From Chryseobacterium sp. Leaf201 (GTDB lineage Bacteria; Bacteroidota; Bacteroidia; Flavobacteriales; Weeksellaceae): DNA of 47,868 nucleotides. Below, one piece after another: positions 9,428 through 18,987 of the stretch; within the stretch, counting starts at the first letter, position 1; each line of letters begins with the position of its first letter. Below the pieces are notes generated by a model. It was not told the origin of the DNA. It searched no databases and was given only the letters and a program-made list of their open reading frames with translations. The stretch is taken from contig NZ_LMKA01000061.1 in NCBI RefSeq assembly GCF_001421435.1, positions 1-47,868 of the forward strand. The letters run 5' to 3'. The position numbers were made by a program, and so were the translations under genes.

Positions 9428-10519
9428 TTATAGATACAGTTCTTCCCTTATTTCGATTAAGTATTGTGCAGTCTTCCCAAGATCCGGCATTTCCGGCAGC
9501 GTAGAAACCGAATGGTAATGTTCAATCGACTGTATCAGGCCTTCAGCCTTTTTCATCACCTGCTCATACGGCCAGTTTCCGGCTTTGATGTCAAGTAACT
9601 CATCCCGGTTTTCCACACGGATATTCAGTGCGTTTGTTTTAAAAATCTGCTCGCATGACTGCAGCAGACGGATGGTATGCATCATGTTTTTGCTGTCATA
9701 ATTCTGCCCGTGCCCGCTGTTGACGTTGTACCGGTCTTCATTGCGCTCAGCCACCCATTTCCAGTAGTCTTTATAATCTTTGCAGTAGGTAGAGTAGGCA
9801 TCCAGGTTGCAGAACAGGTAAGCCACCGGTTTTTCTTCTTTCGGGACTGATGAAACGGAAACCTGATTGGCTTCTTCATGCTGCATGATCCCTTTATAAT
9901 GAAGATCTCCGGAATGATCATAGAAAAGCGCGTACATTCCTTTGGTATGATCGATGCCCACCAGTCCGCACTGTTCCTGTGAAAGTCCATTCTTAGTTTC
10001 GGAGGAACGGAATTCGCGTAGCCACTGCTTTAACGGGACGGAGCCTTGGCCTTCCAAAACATAACAGAAATCCAGAACGGATTTCCTTTCTTTCTCCACC
10101 GGGTTCAGGATCTTTTTATTGAGTCCTTTTGCTTTTTTAATCTGCGAAATGGCATACCCGGCAAACGTATCCTTGCAGAGCTTCGACAGAAAGTCTTCCG
10201 GTTTCAGCAGATCCATCAGCGGATGTTTATGCTGAATACAGTCTTCCGGACTGGCCAGGACTTCCAGGATATTCGGATTGTTTTTCTGCAGCAATTCTAC
10301 AAACCTCCCGATCTCATAATAGGTAATGTCATTCGTTTCATTGGAAACCTGCGGAACATAATTCAGCCCGAAGAAATCTTCTTTCGGCAAATAGTACACG
10401 CCCCGGATATCCGTATCTGAGTTTTCCGTAGCCAGCCCGAAAGCACGGCTGCCGGAGATAGCTTCGAAGAGGATGAGTTTTTTATTTTTAAGATTTTGGA
10501 TGGTTATTTTAGAATCCAT
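9428..10519 (-). CDS. RlaP-like nucleotidyltransferase (second copy)
   Basis: A 363-residue DNA polymerase-beta-superfamily nucleotidyltransferase of the COG3541 (YcgL/RlaP) type. The catalytic region shows GSRAFGLATENSDTDIRGVYY: the G-S helix turn followed by D-x-D metal ligands. A helical C-terminal half follows. RlaP proteins are, from comparative genomics, linked to RNA ligases and predicted to add nucleotides to damaged RNA ends. The start at 10519 is preferred over 10573 because the upstream codons lie within the preceding gene's 3' end. The start overlaps that gene's stop (ATGGATTCTAA, 11 nt), so it is translationally coupled to the PHP-ATPase gene. The base composition matches the core genome, unlike its upstream partner. 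Confidence 0.78.
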   Translation of the reverse strand: MDSKITIQNLKNKKLILFEAISGSRAFGLATENSDTDIRGVYYLPKEDFFGLNYVPQVSNETNDITYYEIGRFVELLQKNNPNILEVLASPEDCIQHKHPLMDLLKPEDFLSKLCKDTFAGYAISQIKKAKGLNKKILNPVEKERKSVLDFCYVLEGQGSVPLKQWLREFRSSETKNGLSQEQCGLVGIDHTKGMYALFYDHSGDLHYKGIMQHEEANQVSVSSVPKEEKPVAYLFCNLDAYSTYCKDYKDYWKWVAERNEDRYNVNSGHGQNYDSKNMMHTIRLLQSCEQIFKTNALNIRVENRDELLDIKAGNWPYEQVMKKAEGLIQSIEHYHSVSTLPEMPDLGKTAQYLIEIREELYL

Positions 10520-13430
10520 ATTTTTCTTCACGCTTTTTGAATGCTTCTTTTCCTCCTTCGACAATTTCAGCAATATGTTCTCTAATACCCATTGATTTTA
10601 ATAAGTTTGTTTCACTTTTATTTATTGGAAATGTATTTTCCATAGCACCATTTATATAGTCAAATTTATATATACTTGTTGATTCCATATTATTTTGTCC
10701 TTTTTGATTTGCAACAATAATATTTTCGGCATCTGAATTGACAACAATATTTGCATTATGTGTTACCACAATTATTTGTCTTTCTAATTTTTTATTTTTT
10801 AAATAATACACTAAATCTTTTGTAATTGATCTATTATCTAAATTGTCTTCAGGCTGATCTATTAATATAGGAGATTTTGATTTGCTTAAACCGATTATTA
10901 ACATCAAAATAACAAAACTTGCTTTGCCTGTTGACATTTCTCCAAGTTTATCATCCTTATATGTTATTTTCCAGTAATCAAAAAAATAATCATCTAATAA
11001 AACTTCAATTGCATGTTTTTTATTTATTCTTTGTAATAAAGAGTAATTATCATTTATTATATCATCAAAAATTGTCTTAATTTGAGATTTGATTTCTTCA
11101 AATTTAGTTTCATCAGTAGCCTTTTTATATTCATCAATTAAATCAGGATAATTTCTATAAGATGCTTTTCTACCATCACTAATTTCATAAAGATTCTTAT
11201 ATAATTTAGGGAAATTATATTGTGCAATGCCATCAATTTTTAGCCTGTCTTTTTCTAATTCTATAGTTCTATCTTTTAATTCTTCTATAATATTTTCATA
11301 TTCATTATATGTTTTTTCGTATAATTCAAAAATACTATTATAACAGTTAGTAATTAAAGTGCTATTATCAATAAGTTTTTTACTTAATATGTCAATTTCG
11401 TTTAATAGTTTTTTATCGTCAGTAATAGACTTATTTAATAATGATATTTGTTTTTGAATCTCATTGTTTTTTTGAAACGGTTGAATTTCTTTTTCTAAGA
11501 TTTTCTTTTCTCTTTTAAGTTCATCTAATTTGTGCTTAAAAGGATTCTCCAAAGAAAAGTATTTTTTATCACCATCAGTCTTAATATTTAATTCTTCACT
11601 AAGTTCCGAAAGTCTATTTTTTAATAAATCAATTACATTTAGTTTATCAGTATAATATTCTTTGATAGACAAAAGCTTTAAATTTTCTAATGTATTGTTC
11701 CTAGTCTCAATTAAGCTATCTGTAAAATGATTTAATTGCGATAACAAGTTCTGAGTATTTTCATAATCTGTTTTCCAATCCGCTGTAACTTGTTGTAGTA
11801 ATATTTTTTTGTCTTGTATATGCTTATATTTTTCTAACTGCTCCTTATCTAAACCTTCTGCTTTATTTAGTTCTTCAACTTTCTTTGAATTAGAAGCTAT
11901 ATTAGTTTCTAAAACAGTTTTATTAGATTTAGTTCTCAAGTCATTTTCAATATTTTTTCTATTATCTATTAATTCAAAATAAGTATCTATTAATGTCTGC
12001 CTGTCTTTATCATCTTGCTTGACATTTTTAATAAAATATTCATATTTGATTTTATATTCATCATCTTCTTTTATTAAATCACGAATAAGTTTATTTAATG
12101 GTCTACCTTTTTTATTCAATTCAGGTTCTGCCAGTTTAACTAAATAGCTTTGTGGTATGTACTTAAGGTCAGGAATTATTGAATTTTCCTCTATATCCCT
12201 ATCCATTTTTTGAGAAATTCCTGCCTTAGTAGTAATTTCAAAATTAAAATTAGGATCAATAGATTTTAAATTATATTTTTCTTCATTGTTATCATTCTTT
12301 AAAATTGAAGGTTCAGGTAACAATGTTTTTGCTATAGAATATAATAAAATTGACTTTCCAGAAGATTTTCCTCCAATAATAACATTTAGATTTGGATGTA
12401 GATATATATCATCTCTATAGAATATATTATTTGGAGAATGGAATTTTACTTTATCAATAATAACTTTATCTTCTTTAAAATCTGGTTTTTCATTCTGTAT
12501 TTTCACTCTTTGCTCAGGTTCAAAACAAATTTGACGTAAGCCTTCAAAGTTTAATTCGGATTTGATCCAAGTAAATCTATTGAAAAGTGTAGACTCTGTA
12601 TGAGAATCACATCCTACAACACAGGGTTTTAATGAGCCAGTATGACTTATAACTTCACCTACTGATGTTTTATCGCCCAAAAAATATTGTTTGTCGGAAT
12701 CTGTGTTAGAAAATATGATGTGTGATTTTTTATAAATTGATTTTATTGTCCCTAATAAAGCTCCACTTTCTGTTTCAAACTCTTCATAATAATCCTTTAA
12801 ACCAGATACACCATCATTTGATTTACTACTAATTGCTATTAGAGAATTATCCCTTAAAAATTTATTACTTTCTACTAGATTTTTAATTTTTCCAAATTCC
12901 AAATTGTAATTATCAATTCCATATTTATAAAATTGTTCTTCTTGCAATGATGGATTTAAGAATTTACCATAGTCGCAAATGGATTTGTAATTCATTAAGT
13001 AGCCATCTATATTTGATAGTTTATTAAAAAATTCATTTTCTAACAAGTCGATTTTATCAGGATTAAAAAGAAAATGGAGATTTATAAATTTACCTTTCTT
13101 TGTCGTAGGGCTAATTCTTAACTCTACATTCGGGAAAATGTAAATATTCTTAATGTAATCTACCTCAGAATCATCAAAGAGTTTTTCTTGGTTTATGGGA
13201 TTTAATTTTTCATCAATTTCAGAAACATATTTTATTGTGTCTAAATATCGATCAATTGAAAAATAATCTGTAATACCAATTGCACTGATATTATTTTGAT
13301 ACGCGGATTTAAAGAATGTGTGGAAAAATTCATCCATAGTAGAAGATGAAAATTGATCATTTTTATTAGTCCCTTTTGTGTGTACATGGAAATTCCATTT
13401 TTTCCATTCTGAACCTCTATTAATTGTCAT
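10509..13430 (-). CDS. PHP-domain AAA/SMC-like ATPase, Ppl-type defence gene
   Basis: A 973-residue protein. The N-terminal PHP phosphoesterase domain shows FHVHT (His 15 and 17), GITDY near 55, a VEL segment, and GCDSHT (D-x-H) near 270. A Rad50/SMC/OLD-like ATPase follows: Walker A GGKSSGKS near residue 352, a long Lys/Glu/Asn-rich coiled coil (about 430-760), the signature STGKAS near 835, Walker B ILIDQPEDNLDN near 857, and the H-loop VVTHNA near 892. This PHP-SMC layout matches the single-gene anti-phage system named Ppl and is also annotated as a TrlF-like ATPase. It is much richer in A+T than all its neighbours, with AAA/ATT/TTA codons dominant, which suggests recent transfer. It has its own upstream region after a terminator. 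The role as nuclease effector is inference. Confidence 0.8.
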   Translation of the reverse strand: MTINRGSEWKKWNFHVHTKGTNKNDQFSSSTMDEFFHTFFKSAYQNNISAIGITDYFSIDRYLDTIKYVSEIDEKLNPINQEKLFDDSEVDYIKNIYIFPNVELRISPTTKKGKFINLHFLFNPDKIDLLENEFFNKLSNIDGYLMNYKSICDYGKFLNPSLQEEQFYKYGIDNYNLEFGKIKNLVESNKFLRDNSLIAISSKSNDGVSGLKDYYEEFETESGALLGTIKSIYKKSHIIFSNTDSDKQYFLGDKTSVGEVISHTGSLKPCVVGCDSHTESTLFNRFTWIKSELNFEGLRQICFEPEQRVKIQNEKPDFKEDKVIIDKVKFHSPNNIFYRDDIYLHPNLNVIIGGKSSGKSILLYSIAKTLLPEPSILKNDNNEEKYNLKSIDPNFNFEITTKAGISQKMDRDIEENSIIPDLKYIPQSYLVKLAEPELNKKGRPLNKLIRDLIKEDDEYKIKYEYFIKNVKQDDKDRQTLIDTYFELIDNRKNIENDLRTKSNKTVLETNIASNSKKVEELNKAEGLDKEQLEKYKHIQDKKILLQQVTADWKTDYENTQNLLSQLNHFTDSLIETRNNTLENLKLLSIKEYYTDKLNVIDLLKNRLSELSEELNIKTDGDKKYFSLENPFKHKLDELKREKKILEKEIQPFQKNNEIQKQISLLNKSITDDKKLLNEIDILSKKLIDNSTLITNCYNSIFELYEKTYNEYENIIEELKDRTIELEKDRLKIDGIAQYNFPKLYKNLYEISDGRKASYRNYPDLIDEYKKATDETKFEEIKSQIKTIFDDIINDNYSLLQRINKKHAIEVLLDDYFFDYWKITYKDDKLGEMSTGKASFVILMLIIGLSKSKSPILIDQPEDNLDNRSITKDLVYYLKNKKLERQIIVVTHNANIVVNSDAENIIVANQKGQNNMESTSIYKFDYINGAMENTFPINKSETNLLKSMGIREHIAEIVEGGKEAFKKREEKYGF

Positions 13431-13510
13431 AGTTTTAGTTTCTTTCTAAAGATATTAATATTTTAGTATAGTTTTCCAGTCAATAAAAATATCTCCTATT
13501 TACGAGAAAA

Positions 13511-13530
13511 AATTACGGCTTCCCGTAATT
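13511..13530 (-). terminator. Terminator of the repair operon
   Basis: Perfect 8-bp stem AATTACGG/CCGTAATT with a 4-nt loop. Read on the minus strand it is followed by TTTTCTCG. It ends the operon that finishes with the Thg1-like gene and separates it from the AT-rich PHP-ATPase gene. Confidence 0.75.
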
Positions 13531-13534
13531 GCTG

Positions 13535-14293
13535 TTATTTTTCAAAAATCCCCTTCAAAAACATTCTATAATCTTCCCTTATCATCAGTTCCTTTTCCAC
13601 AAACAATTCATTTCTCAAACAGTCAACTTTCTCTTGGGTCACCGGATTAAAGCCTGCTTTGCTCACTTCTGTATTATAAATGCCGATGCCGCGCTTCTGC
13701 CAGGATGGGAGCGTGTTGTAATTAATTCCGTACTGAAAAAGCAGTTCGTTCTTATCAGCTTGTGACAGCTTTCCAATCTTTTCCGTCGCTTGTGCTGCAT
13801 TAAACCCGTTATTCCTTAACGTCCAGTAACAGTACGTGGAAAGGGAATTGCGGTGGGCGTCTTCCTGGCGCCAGCAGAAATAATCCAGCAGCATTTCCTG
13901 ATTTGGGAAAGCAAGGGTGCGGCAGTCGAAAACGCAGACTTCCTGAAACTGCAGGCTGAAAAAAGCACTGGCTTCCCCCGCCAGAACCGAATTGAATTTT
14001 CTCACTTTTCTGCCGAAGGTATCGTCGTCTTTATGAATCAGCAGAGAAATTTCATCACTTTGGGTATACCCGTACAGAACTTTAAACCCGATGTTAAAAA
14101 GATGTTTTGTTGTAGCAGTCATCACCTCGCTGAATTTTTCGTCGAAGGGTTTTTCCAGTGAAAGTTTTTCCTTGGTCAGTTTCGTAAAACCTTTTCCGTC
14201 CAGTCTTACGATGATATAATTTTCCGGAAGGATGTACTGTTCTGCAAGGCTTTCGTTTTTCCGCATTAAGGCTTGAATGTGTTCAAATTTCAT
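13535..14293 (-). CDS. Thg1-like tRNA 3'-5' polymerase
   Basis: A 252-residue Thg1-like protein. It shows VRLDGKGFTKLTKEK near the N-terminus and GYTQSDEISLLIH, which together carry the metal-binding carboxylates of this polymerase-like palm domain. Bacterial Thg1-like proteins add nucleotides to tRNA 5' ends in the 3'-5' direction, using the tRNA itself as template, and so repair 5'-truncated tRNAs rather than only adding G-1 to tRNA-His. The start at 14293 (MKFEHIQ) overlaps the preceding gene's stop by 11 nt (ATGAAATTTGA); an earlier in-frame ATG at 14308 is less likely. It is the last gene of the operon from 17059. Confidence 0.88.
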   Translation of the reverse strand: MKFEHIQALMRKNESLAEQYILPENYIIVRLDGKGFTKLTKEKLSLEKPFDEKFSEVMTATTKHLFNIGFKVLYGYTQSDEISLLIHKDDDTFGRKVRKFNSVLAGEASAFFSLQFQEVCVFDCRTLAFPNQEMLLDYFCWRQEDAHRNSLSTYCYWTLRNNGFNAAQATEKIGKLSQADKNELLFQYGINYNTLPSWQKRGIGIYNTEVSKAGFNPVTQEKVDCLRNELFVEKELMIREDYRMFLKGIFEK

Positions 14294-14717
14294 AACTGCT
14301 GATTTCAAATGTATTATTTACGGTTTTCACACTGAATATTTTATCAAAACCTTCTGTGAATAAAGGCTTTTCCAATGCTTTATATTTTGCTTTGATCCCG
14401 ATTTCATTGATGGGCTCTTTTCTGTTTTTATTCCTTTCGAGACAGTCCAGAACATTGCTTTCAAAATAATAACCGATGATTTGATATCGGTTTCGCTGAC
14501 CGGGATGAATATATTTCCTTCTGCTTTCTGCCGTTACGTTGGTATTGTCGATCACCATTTTAGATTGGGTTTCAAAACAGTACTGCAGCAGCTTTCCTTC
14601 TTTATTCCGGGTATTCAGCAGATCCATGCTGATCCTGATGTGCGAGTTGAAAAAAAGCTCCTTGTAAAAGGAACTTTTTCCGCAGGCGGGAATCCCGATG
14701 AAGATGATCATTTCCAT
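14283..14717 (-). CDS. Polynucleotide-kinase-like P-loop protein
   Basis: A 144-residue single-domain P-loop kinase. Walker A is GIPACGKSS at residues 8-16. The later IDNTN segment and a lid-like region with RNKNRKEP match the T4-Pnkp/AAA_33 kinase family, which phosphorylates 5'-OH RNA or DNA ends with ATP. There is no phosphatase or ligase domain, so it can make 5'-phosphate ends but not clear 3' ends. It lies 4 nt after the ATP-grasp gene and overlaps the Thg1-like gene by 11 nt, so its place is clearly in the RNA-repair operon. Substrate choice (tRNA fragments) is inferred from context. Confidence 0.78.
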   Translation of the reverse strand: MEMIIFIGIPACGKSSFYKELFFNSHIRISMDLLNTRNKEGKLLQYCFETQSKMVIDNTNVTAESRRKYIHPGQRNRYQIIGYYFESNVLDCLERNKNRKEPINEIGIKAKYKALEKPLFTEGFDKIFSVKTVNNTFEISSYEI

Positions 14718-14721
14718 ACAT

Positions 14722-15453
14722 CTAATTTTTAATACAGCTTTTTACAATTACTTCCAGCGCTTTTTCCGCATCGCAGGCATATAGACCCGAACACCACGCA
14801 GGATTCGCTTCAATCAAAGCCCAGCCTTTTCCTTTAATGATCCCGAAATCCAGGACAATGGCAGCCGGCAACGTTCCGGCATACCGCTTAATAAAATCAT
14901 TAAAAAACACATACATTCCTCTTTGTTCGGTTCCGGAGAGCGGAGCGGTATCAAACGTGTTGTTCCGCCAATAGGAAGAATGCGTTTTAATTCCGTTATG
15001 TAAAACAAAACAGCGTACTTCAAGTTCCCATTCCACCACCTCGGAAGTAAAAACCATAATTTCCGGGTCCAGGGAATCAAAACCTCTGATGTTCTTCACC
15101 TGGTCAAAAACCCCGGCTTTAAAGCTTTTAAAATCAGAACACTTAATGAAAATATTTTCTTCATGCACAAAATCCTTTAGCGGGCCGTAAGAAATTTTAC
15201 GTTTTGTATATGTTTTAGAAATCCCTGAAAGCCAGTTGTCATCAGGTTTGGTTAATGTAAGACGGCACTGTTCCGCCACAATCTCCGCGTAAATATCTTC
15301 ACCATACACTGCAATCACATCATCACGGAACGCTTCCGGAACATTCCATTTACCATTGAAGCGGTTCAGTTGGTAAGGTGAATTAAGCGATGCTTTTTTT
15401 AGGTTGTTGCTGTCATCGGTGTAGATCGGAGACAGGGCAATGAGATTTTTCAT
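14722..15453 (-). CDS. ATP-grasp enzyme, R2K/DUF4343 type
   Basis: A 243-residue protein of the ATP-grasp fold. Visible are the IFIKCSDFKSFKAG segment (ATP-binding lysine region), ELEVRCFVLHNGIKTHSSYW, VLDFGIIKGKGWALIEANPAWCSGLYACD. The 'E-x-N' of LIEANPAW is the usual metal-binding end of the fold. It corresponds to the R2K clade (DUF4343), which comparative genomics connects with RNA repair and peptide-like modification systems; its substrate is not known. It sits in the middle of the operon, 31 nt after sir2 and 4 nt before the kinase gene. A role in charging or modifying RNA ends or proteins is only a guess. Confidence 0.75.
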   Translation of the reverse strand: MKNLIALSPIYTDDSNNLKKASLNSPYQLNRFNGKWNVPEAFRDDVIAVYGEDIYAEIVAEQCRLTLTKPDDNWLSGISKTYTKRKISYGPLKDFVHEENIFIKCSDFKSFKAGVFDQVKNIRGFDSLDPEIMVFTSEVVEWELEVRCFVLHNGIKTHSSYWRNNTFDTAPLSGTEQRGMYVFFNDFIKRYAGTLPAAIVLDFGIIKGKGWALIEANPAWCSGLYACDAEKALEVIVKSCIKN

Positions 15454-15484
15454 AACGTCGGTTTTTAATGTGTTTTTTATTCTG

Positions 15485-16306
15485 TCACTTTTCTGTCATT
15501 TCTTTTATTTTAGCTAAAGTATCTCCCGCTTTCCCCTTTAGAAGCATGTATTTTTTGGTTCTGGAAAATCGTTCGAAGAAATAGCTGTCTTCTTCAGTAT
15601 TTATTTCTACCAGATAACCGCCGTACTGCAGGACGGTTTCCGCAATTATCTGCGGTAAATTTGTTGCTCCCGAAGTGCCGATGATAAAAAGAATTCCCGT
15701 GTTTTTTGCTGCTTTTAATGCAGAATCCAGGAAGTACATTTTTTCATTGTACGATTCGTCAAACCATAGCGTATTCGGACGCAGCCAGTCTCCGCAGTCC
15801 GGACAGTGAAGCAGTTCAATATCCTTTGCTGTGAGGTCTTCCGTAAGCTCTTTGGACTGTAATCCCGAAGGCATAGGCATAGTGCCGCAGCATTCCGAAG
15901 CACACCGTACCGTCTGCTTGTTTCCGTGGATCTCAAATATATTTCTGCTTCCTGCTTTTGTGTGAAGGCCGTCTACATTCTGGGTGATCAGTTGAAATTT
16001 GTCTTTCAGTGATTTTTCTATTTCGGCAAGGGCAAAATGTCCCTGTCCCGGATGTGCTGCATCAATCAGTTTTTTCCAGAATAGATTGTACTGCCAGACT
16101 TCTTCCTGGTTCCGGCTGAAATAGGCGTAGGTTCCGAATTCTTCCGGCTTATGGTATTTTGTTCCTTTTATCCAGATCCCGTCGCTTCCGCGATAAGTGG
16201 GCAATCCGCTTTCTGACGAAATCCCGGCACCGGTGAGGAAAGTAAAAAGATTTCTTTTTTCCTTTTTGAAATTTTCCTGTATAAGTATCTCTAAAGCTGT
16301 TTCCAT
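15485..16306 (-). CDS. Sir2-family NAD-dependent protein
   Basis: A 273-residue sirtuin with all key motifs: GAGISSESGLPTYRG (NAD binding, residues ~27-41), ITQNVDGLH, the catalytic His in FEIHGN, a four-cysteine zinc site (C..ECC and CPDCG), and GTSGATNLPQI. Sirtuins use NAD+ to remove acyl groups from lysine, and some relatives act as NADases in phage defence. A specific substrate cannot be read from the sequence. It is encoded 4 nt after the nucleotidyltransferase in the RNA-repair operon, so it may adjust a repair protein's acylation state or use NAD in RNA-end chemistry; both are inference. Confidence 0.85.
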   Translation of the reverse strand: METALEILIQENFKKEKRNLFTFLTGAGISSESGLPTYRGSDGIWIKGTKYHKPEEFGTYAYFSRNQEEVWQYNLFWKKLIDAAHPGQGHFALAEIEKSLKDKFQLITQNVDGLHTKAGSRNIFEIHGNKQTVRCASECCGTMPMPSGLQSKELTEDLTAKDIELLHCPDCGDWLRPNTLWFDESYNEKMYFLDSALKAAKNTGILFIIGTSGATNLPQIIAETVLQYGGYLVEINTEEDSYFFERFSRTKKYMLLKGKAGDTLAKIKEMTEK

Positions 16307-16309
16307 TGA

Positions 16310-17194
<885 letters not shown>

Positions 17195-17208
17195 AAAAAA
17201 GAATAGGT

Positions 17209-18963
17209 TTATGATTTGAAAATCCTGGTAAAGCTGTCTTTTTCCAGGGTTTCCAGAGAAAAATCAAAATCGGCTTCCGCACGGTCTGAAGTGATGGCTG
17301 CACCCAATTCTTTAATCAGATGATTAAAGGAAAGAGGCTCGTACCATTGCTGATACAGGGCATTGGTTGCCATCACGGAAACTTCGGAATTTCCTGAAAC
17401 ATGCGAATGTCCCGCGCCGAAATTCAGCAATACGAAACATTGTTTTCCGTCTTTCGGCATTAACATTCCTAAAATTGTCTGCTTCTGAACCGAGTTGCAT
17501 TTAGCTTCTGCAAACAGGCTGTTTGGGTTCATCATATAATCGTAAGAAACAGCATTGCCTTTTCCGATAATGATTTTATACCCGCAGTCGTTGCTTCCGC
17601 TGAACACATTGTTCATCACCAGGGTAGGAGCGGCCAAACCGCTGTTGGCATAAAGGTATTCTACTGCACCTTTGGGCGCAGAAGTGATGTCCCCGGAATA
17701 CATCAATTGTCCTTCCTGCTGGTTATAGGCAGCATTCCAGCCGATTTTTCCGGCAATATTCAGTCCGGAAAGATCCAGGTCATGCGCTCCCCACGCATCT
17801 TCCCAATAAATACCAACAGCCAGCCTATCCCCGTAAAATCTCGTTCCGGTAGGGATATTTCCGACAAACATTTTTTCGGAAGCCGGCAGTCCGAACTCTA
17901 CATCTTCAGGGAAATACATTTTCTTTCCCGAAAGATTATATTTTGATTTCATGTAATCCATGATAAAACTGTAATTGGCTTGATTGACAGAAGATGCTGT
18001 TGATTTCCCGGTCCATGATTTACCATTCCTGATCCTGTACACAAAAGTATCCTGTCCGTACATCCTGGAATAGCAGGCAGACAATGCTCTGAACAGGGCA
18101 AACGGAGTTGCATTCTCCAGCCAGTGCAGGTCGCTTTTTTCCAGCAGTATACTCGTTGCATGATTTAGCGGGTTTGAAACCAAAGGCTGATGATAAACTT
18201 TTGATAATTTTGAAATTTTATTAATCGTTTTCGGTGTTTTGCTTTTATAGGCTAAAAACAGAGGTTTAAACCGGTTAAAAATTTCAGCCAGTTTTTCCAA
18301 TCTGAATTTTTCAAACAGATAAGTCGGATTAAATTTACTCTGCCTGATATCCTCTATTAAATCATCACTTTTGATCAGAAGTGTTGTTCCGGTTGTTTTA
18401 TAAATCACGTAACGGAAAAATTCAACCGGGTTTTCAGGATACATTTTATACCGGTCCGCAATTTTTATCACCGCTTCCTTATTCCTGATATTTTCTTTTC
18501 CTGTAAAATCATATTCTAATTCGTTATGCAAAATATGCAGCAGGTCATCAACGGTTTCTTCTTTCAGGGCAATCCCGGACTTGAGAAGGGAAAGGCATTT
18601 TTCCTGCATTTCTTCCTTTGTGTAGGCTTTGATCACTTTAAAAGTTAATTTCAGATCAGGAACATTCAGAATCTCATCCGGAATATATATATCGTTCTGA
18701 AAATTACTTCCGTACGTGGAAACATAATGGCTGATCTGCTCAGCCAGCAATTGGAATCTTGTGCTGTCCTTGATTTTCTTCCAGGATTTATGAAAGGTTT
18801 TGTTTAAATCATTCCCGTTCAGATTTTCTTTCGCATAGTAAGAAATAATTTCTTTCTTCGCCCAAATGGCATCGGGTTCAATCACAAAACCGTCTTCCGA
18901 AATAAAGGCTTTTGCATCAGACTCTTTTGCCAGTACGGCATTGAATAATTTTAGTGTTTTCAT
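17209..18963 (-). CDS. Uncharacterised RtcB-linked protein, TerD-like C-terminus suspected
   Basis: A 584-residue cytosolic protein with no clear name. The first ~330 residues look all-helical (LAEQISHYVSTYG, LLHILHNELEYDF, FRLEKLAEIFNRFKPLF). The C-terminal part is beta-rich, with VGNIPTGTRF, LAVGIYWEDAWGAHDLDLSG near 390-400, a MYSGDIT segment near 422, and GAVEYLYANSG. This spacing of W-D, DxDLS and SGDxT resembles the calcium-binding TerD fold. A similar helical plus TerD-like layout is seen in MXAN_6230/SCO0854-type proteins; the match is by eye only. I see no TROVE or von Willebrand domain of Ro60. It is the last gene of the rtcB operon, directly after the hairpin array. It could bind the array RNAs (inference). 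Confidence 0.6.
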   Translation of the reverse strand: MKTLKLFNAVLAKESDAKAFISEDGFVIEPDAIWAKKEIISYYAKENLNGNDLNKTFHKSWKKIKDSTRFQLLAEQISHYVSTYGSNFQNDIYIPDEILNVPDLKLTFKVIKAYTKEEMQEKCLSLLKSGIALKEETVDDLLHILHNELEYDFTGKENIRNKEAVIKIADRYKMYPENPVEFFRYVIYKTTGTTLLIKSDDLIEDIRQSKFNPTYLFEKFRLEKLAEIFNRFKPLFLAYKSKTPKTINKISKLSKVYHQPLVSNPLNHATSILLEKSDLHWLENATPFALFRALSACYSRMYGQDTFVYRIRNGKSWTGKSTASSVNQANYSFIMDYMKSKYNLSGKKMYFPEDVEFGLPASEKMFVGNIPTGTRFYGDRLAVGIYWEDAWGAHDLDLSGLNIAGKIGWNAAYNQQEGQLMYSGDITSAPKGAVEYLYANSGLAAPTLVMNNVFSGSNDCGYKIIIGKGNAVSYDYMMNPNSLFAEAKCNSVQKQTILGMLMPKDGKQCFVLLNFGAGHSHVSGNSEVSVMATNALYQQWYEPLSFNHLIKELGAAITSDRAEADFDFSLETLEKDSFTRIFKS

Positions 18964-18987
18964 TGTTTTACTGTTAAAAAAATAAGT

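Noticed and set aside
14722..15453. RNA ligase (Rnl) in the repair operon
   Set aside because: There is no KxDG nucleotidyl-transfer motif; the LIEANPAW end and lysine segment fit ATP-grasp instead.
17209..18963. Ro60/TROVE protein
   Set aside because: The position fits the rsr-rtcB arrangement, but I see no TROVE helical repeat pattern and no von Willebrand MIDAS motif (DxSxS).
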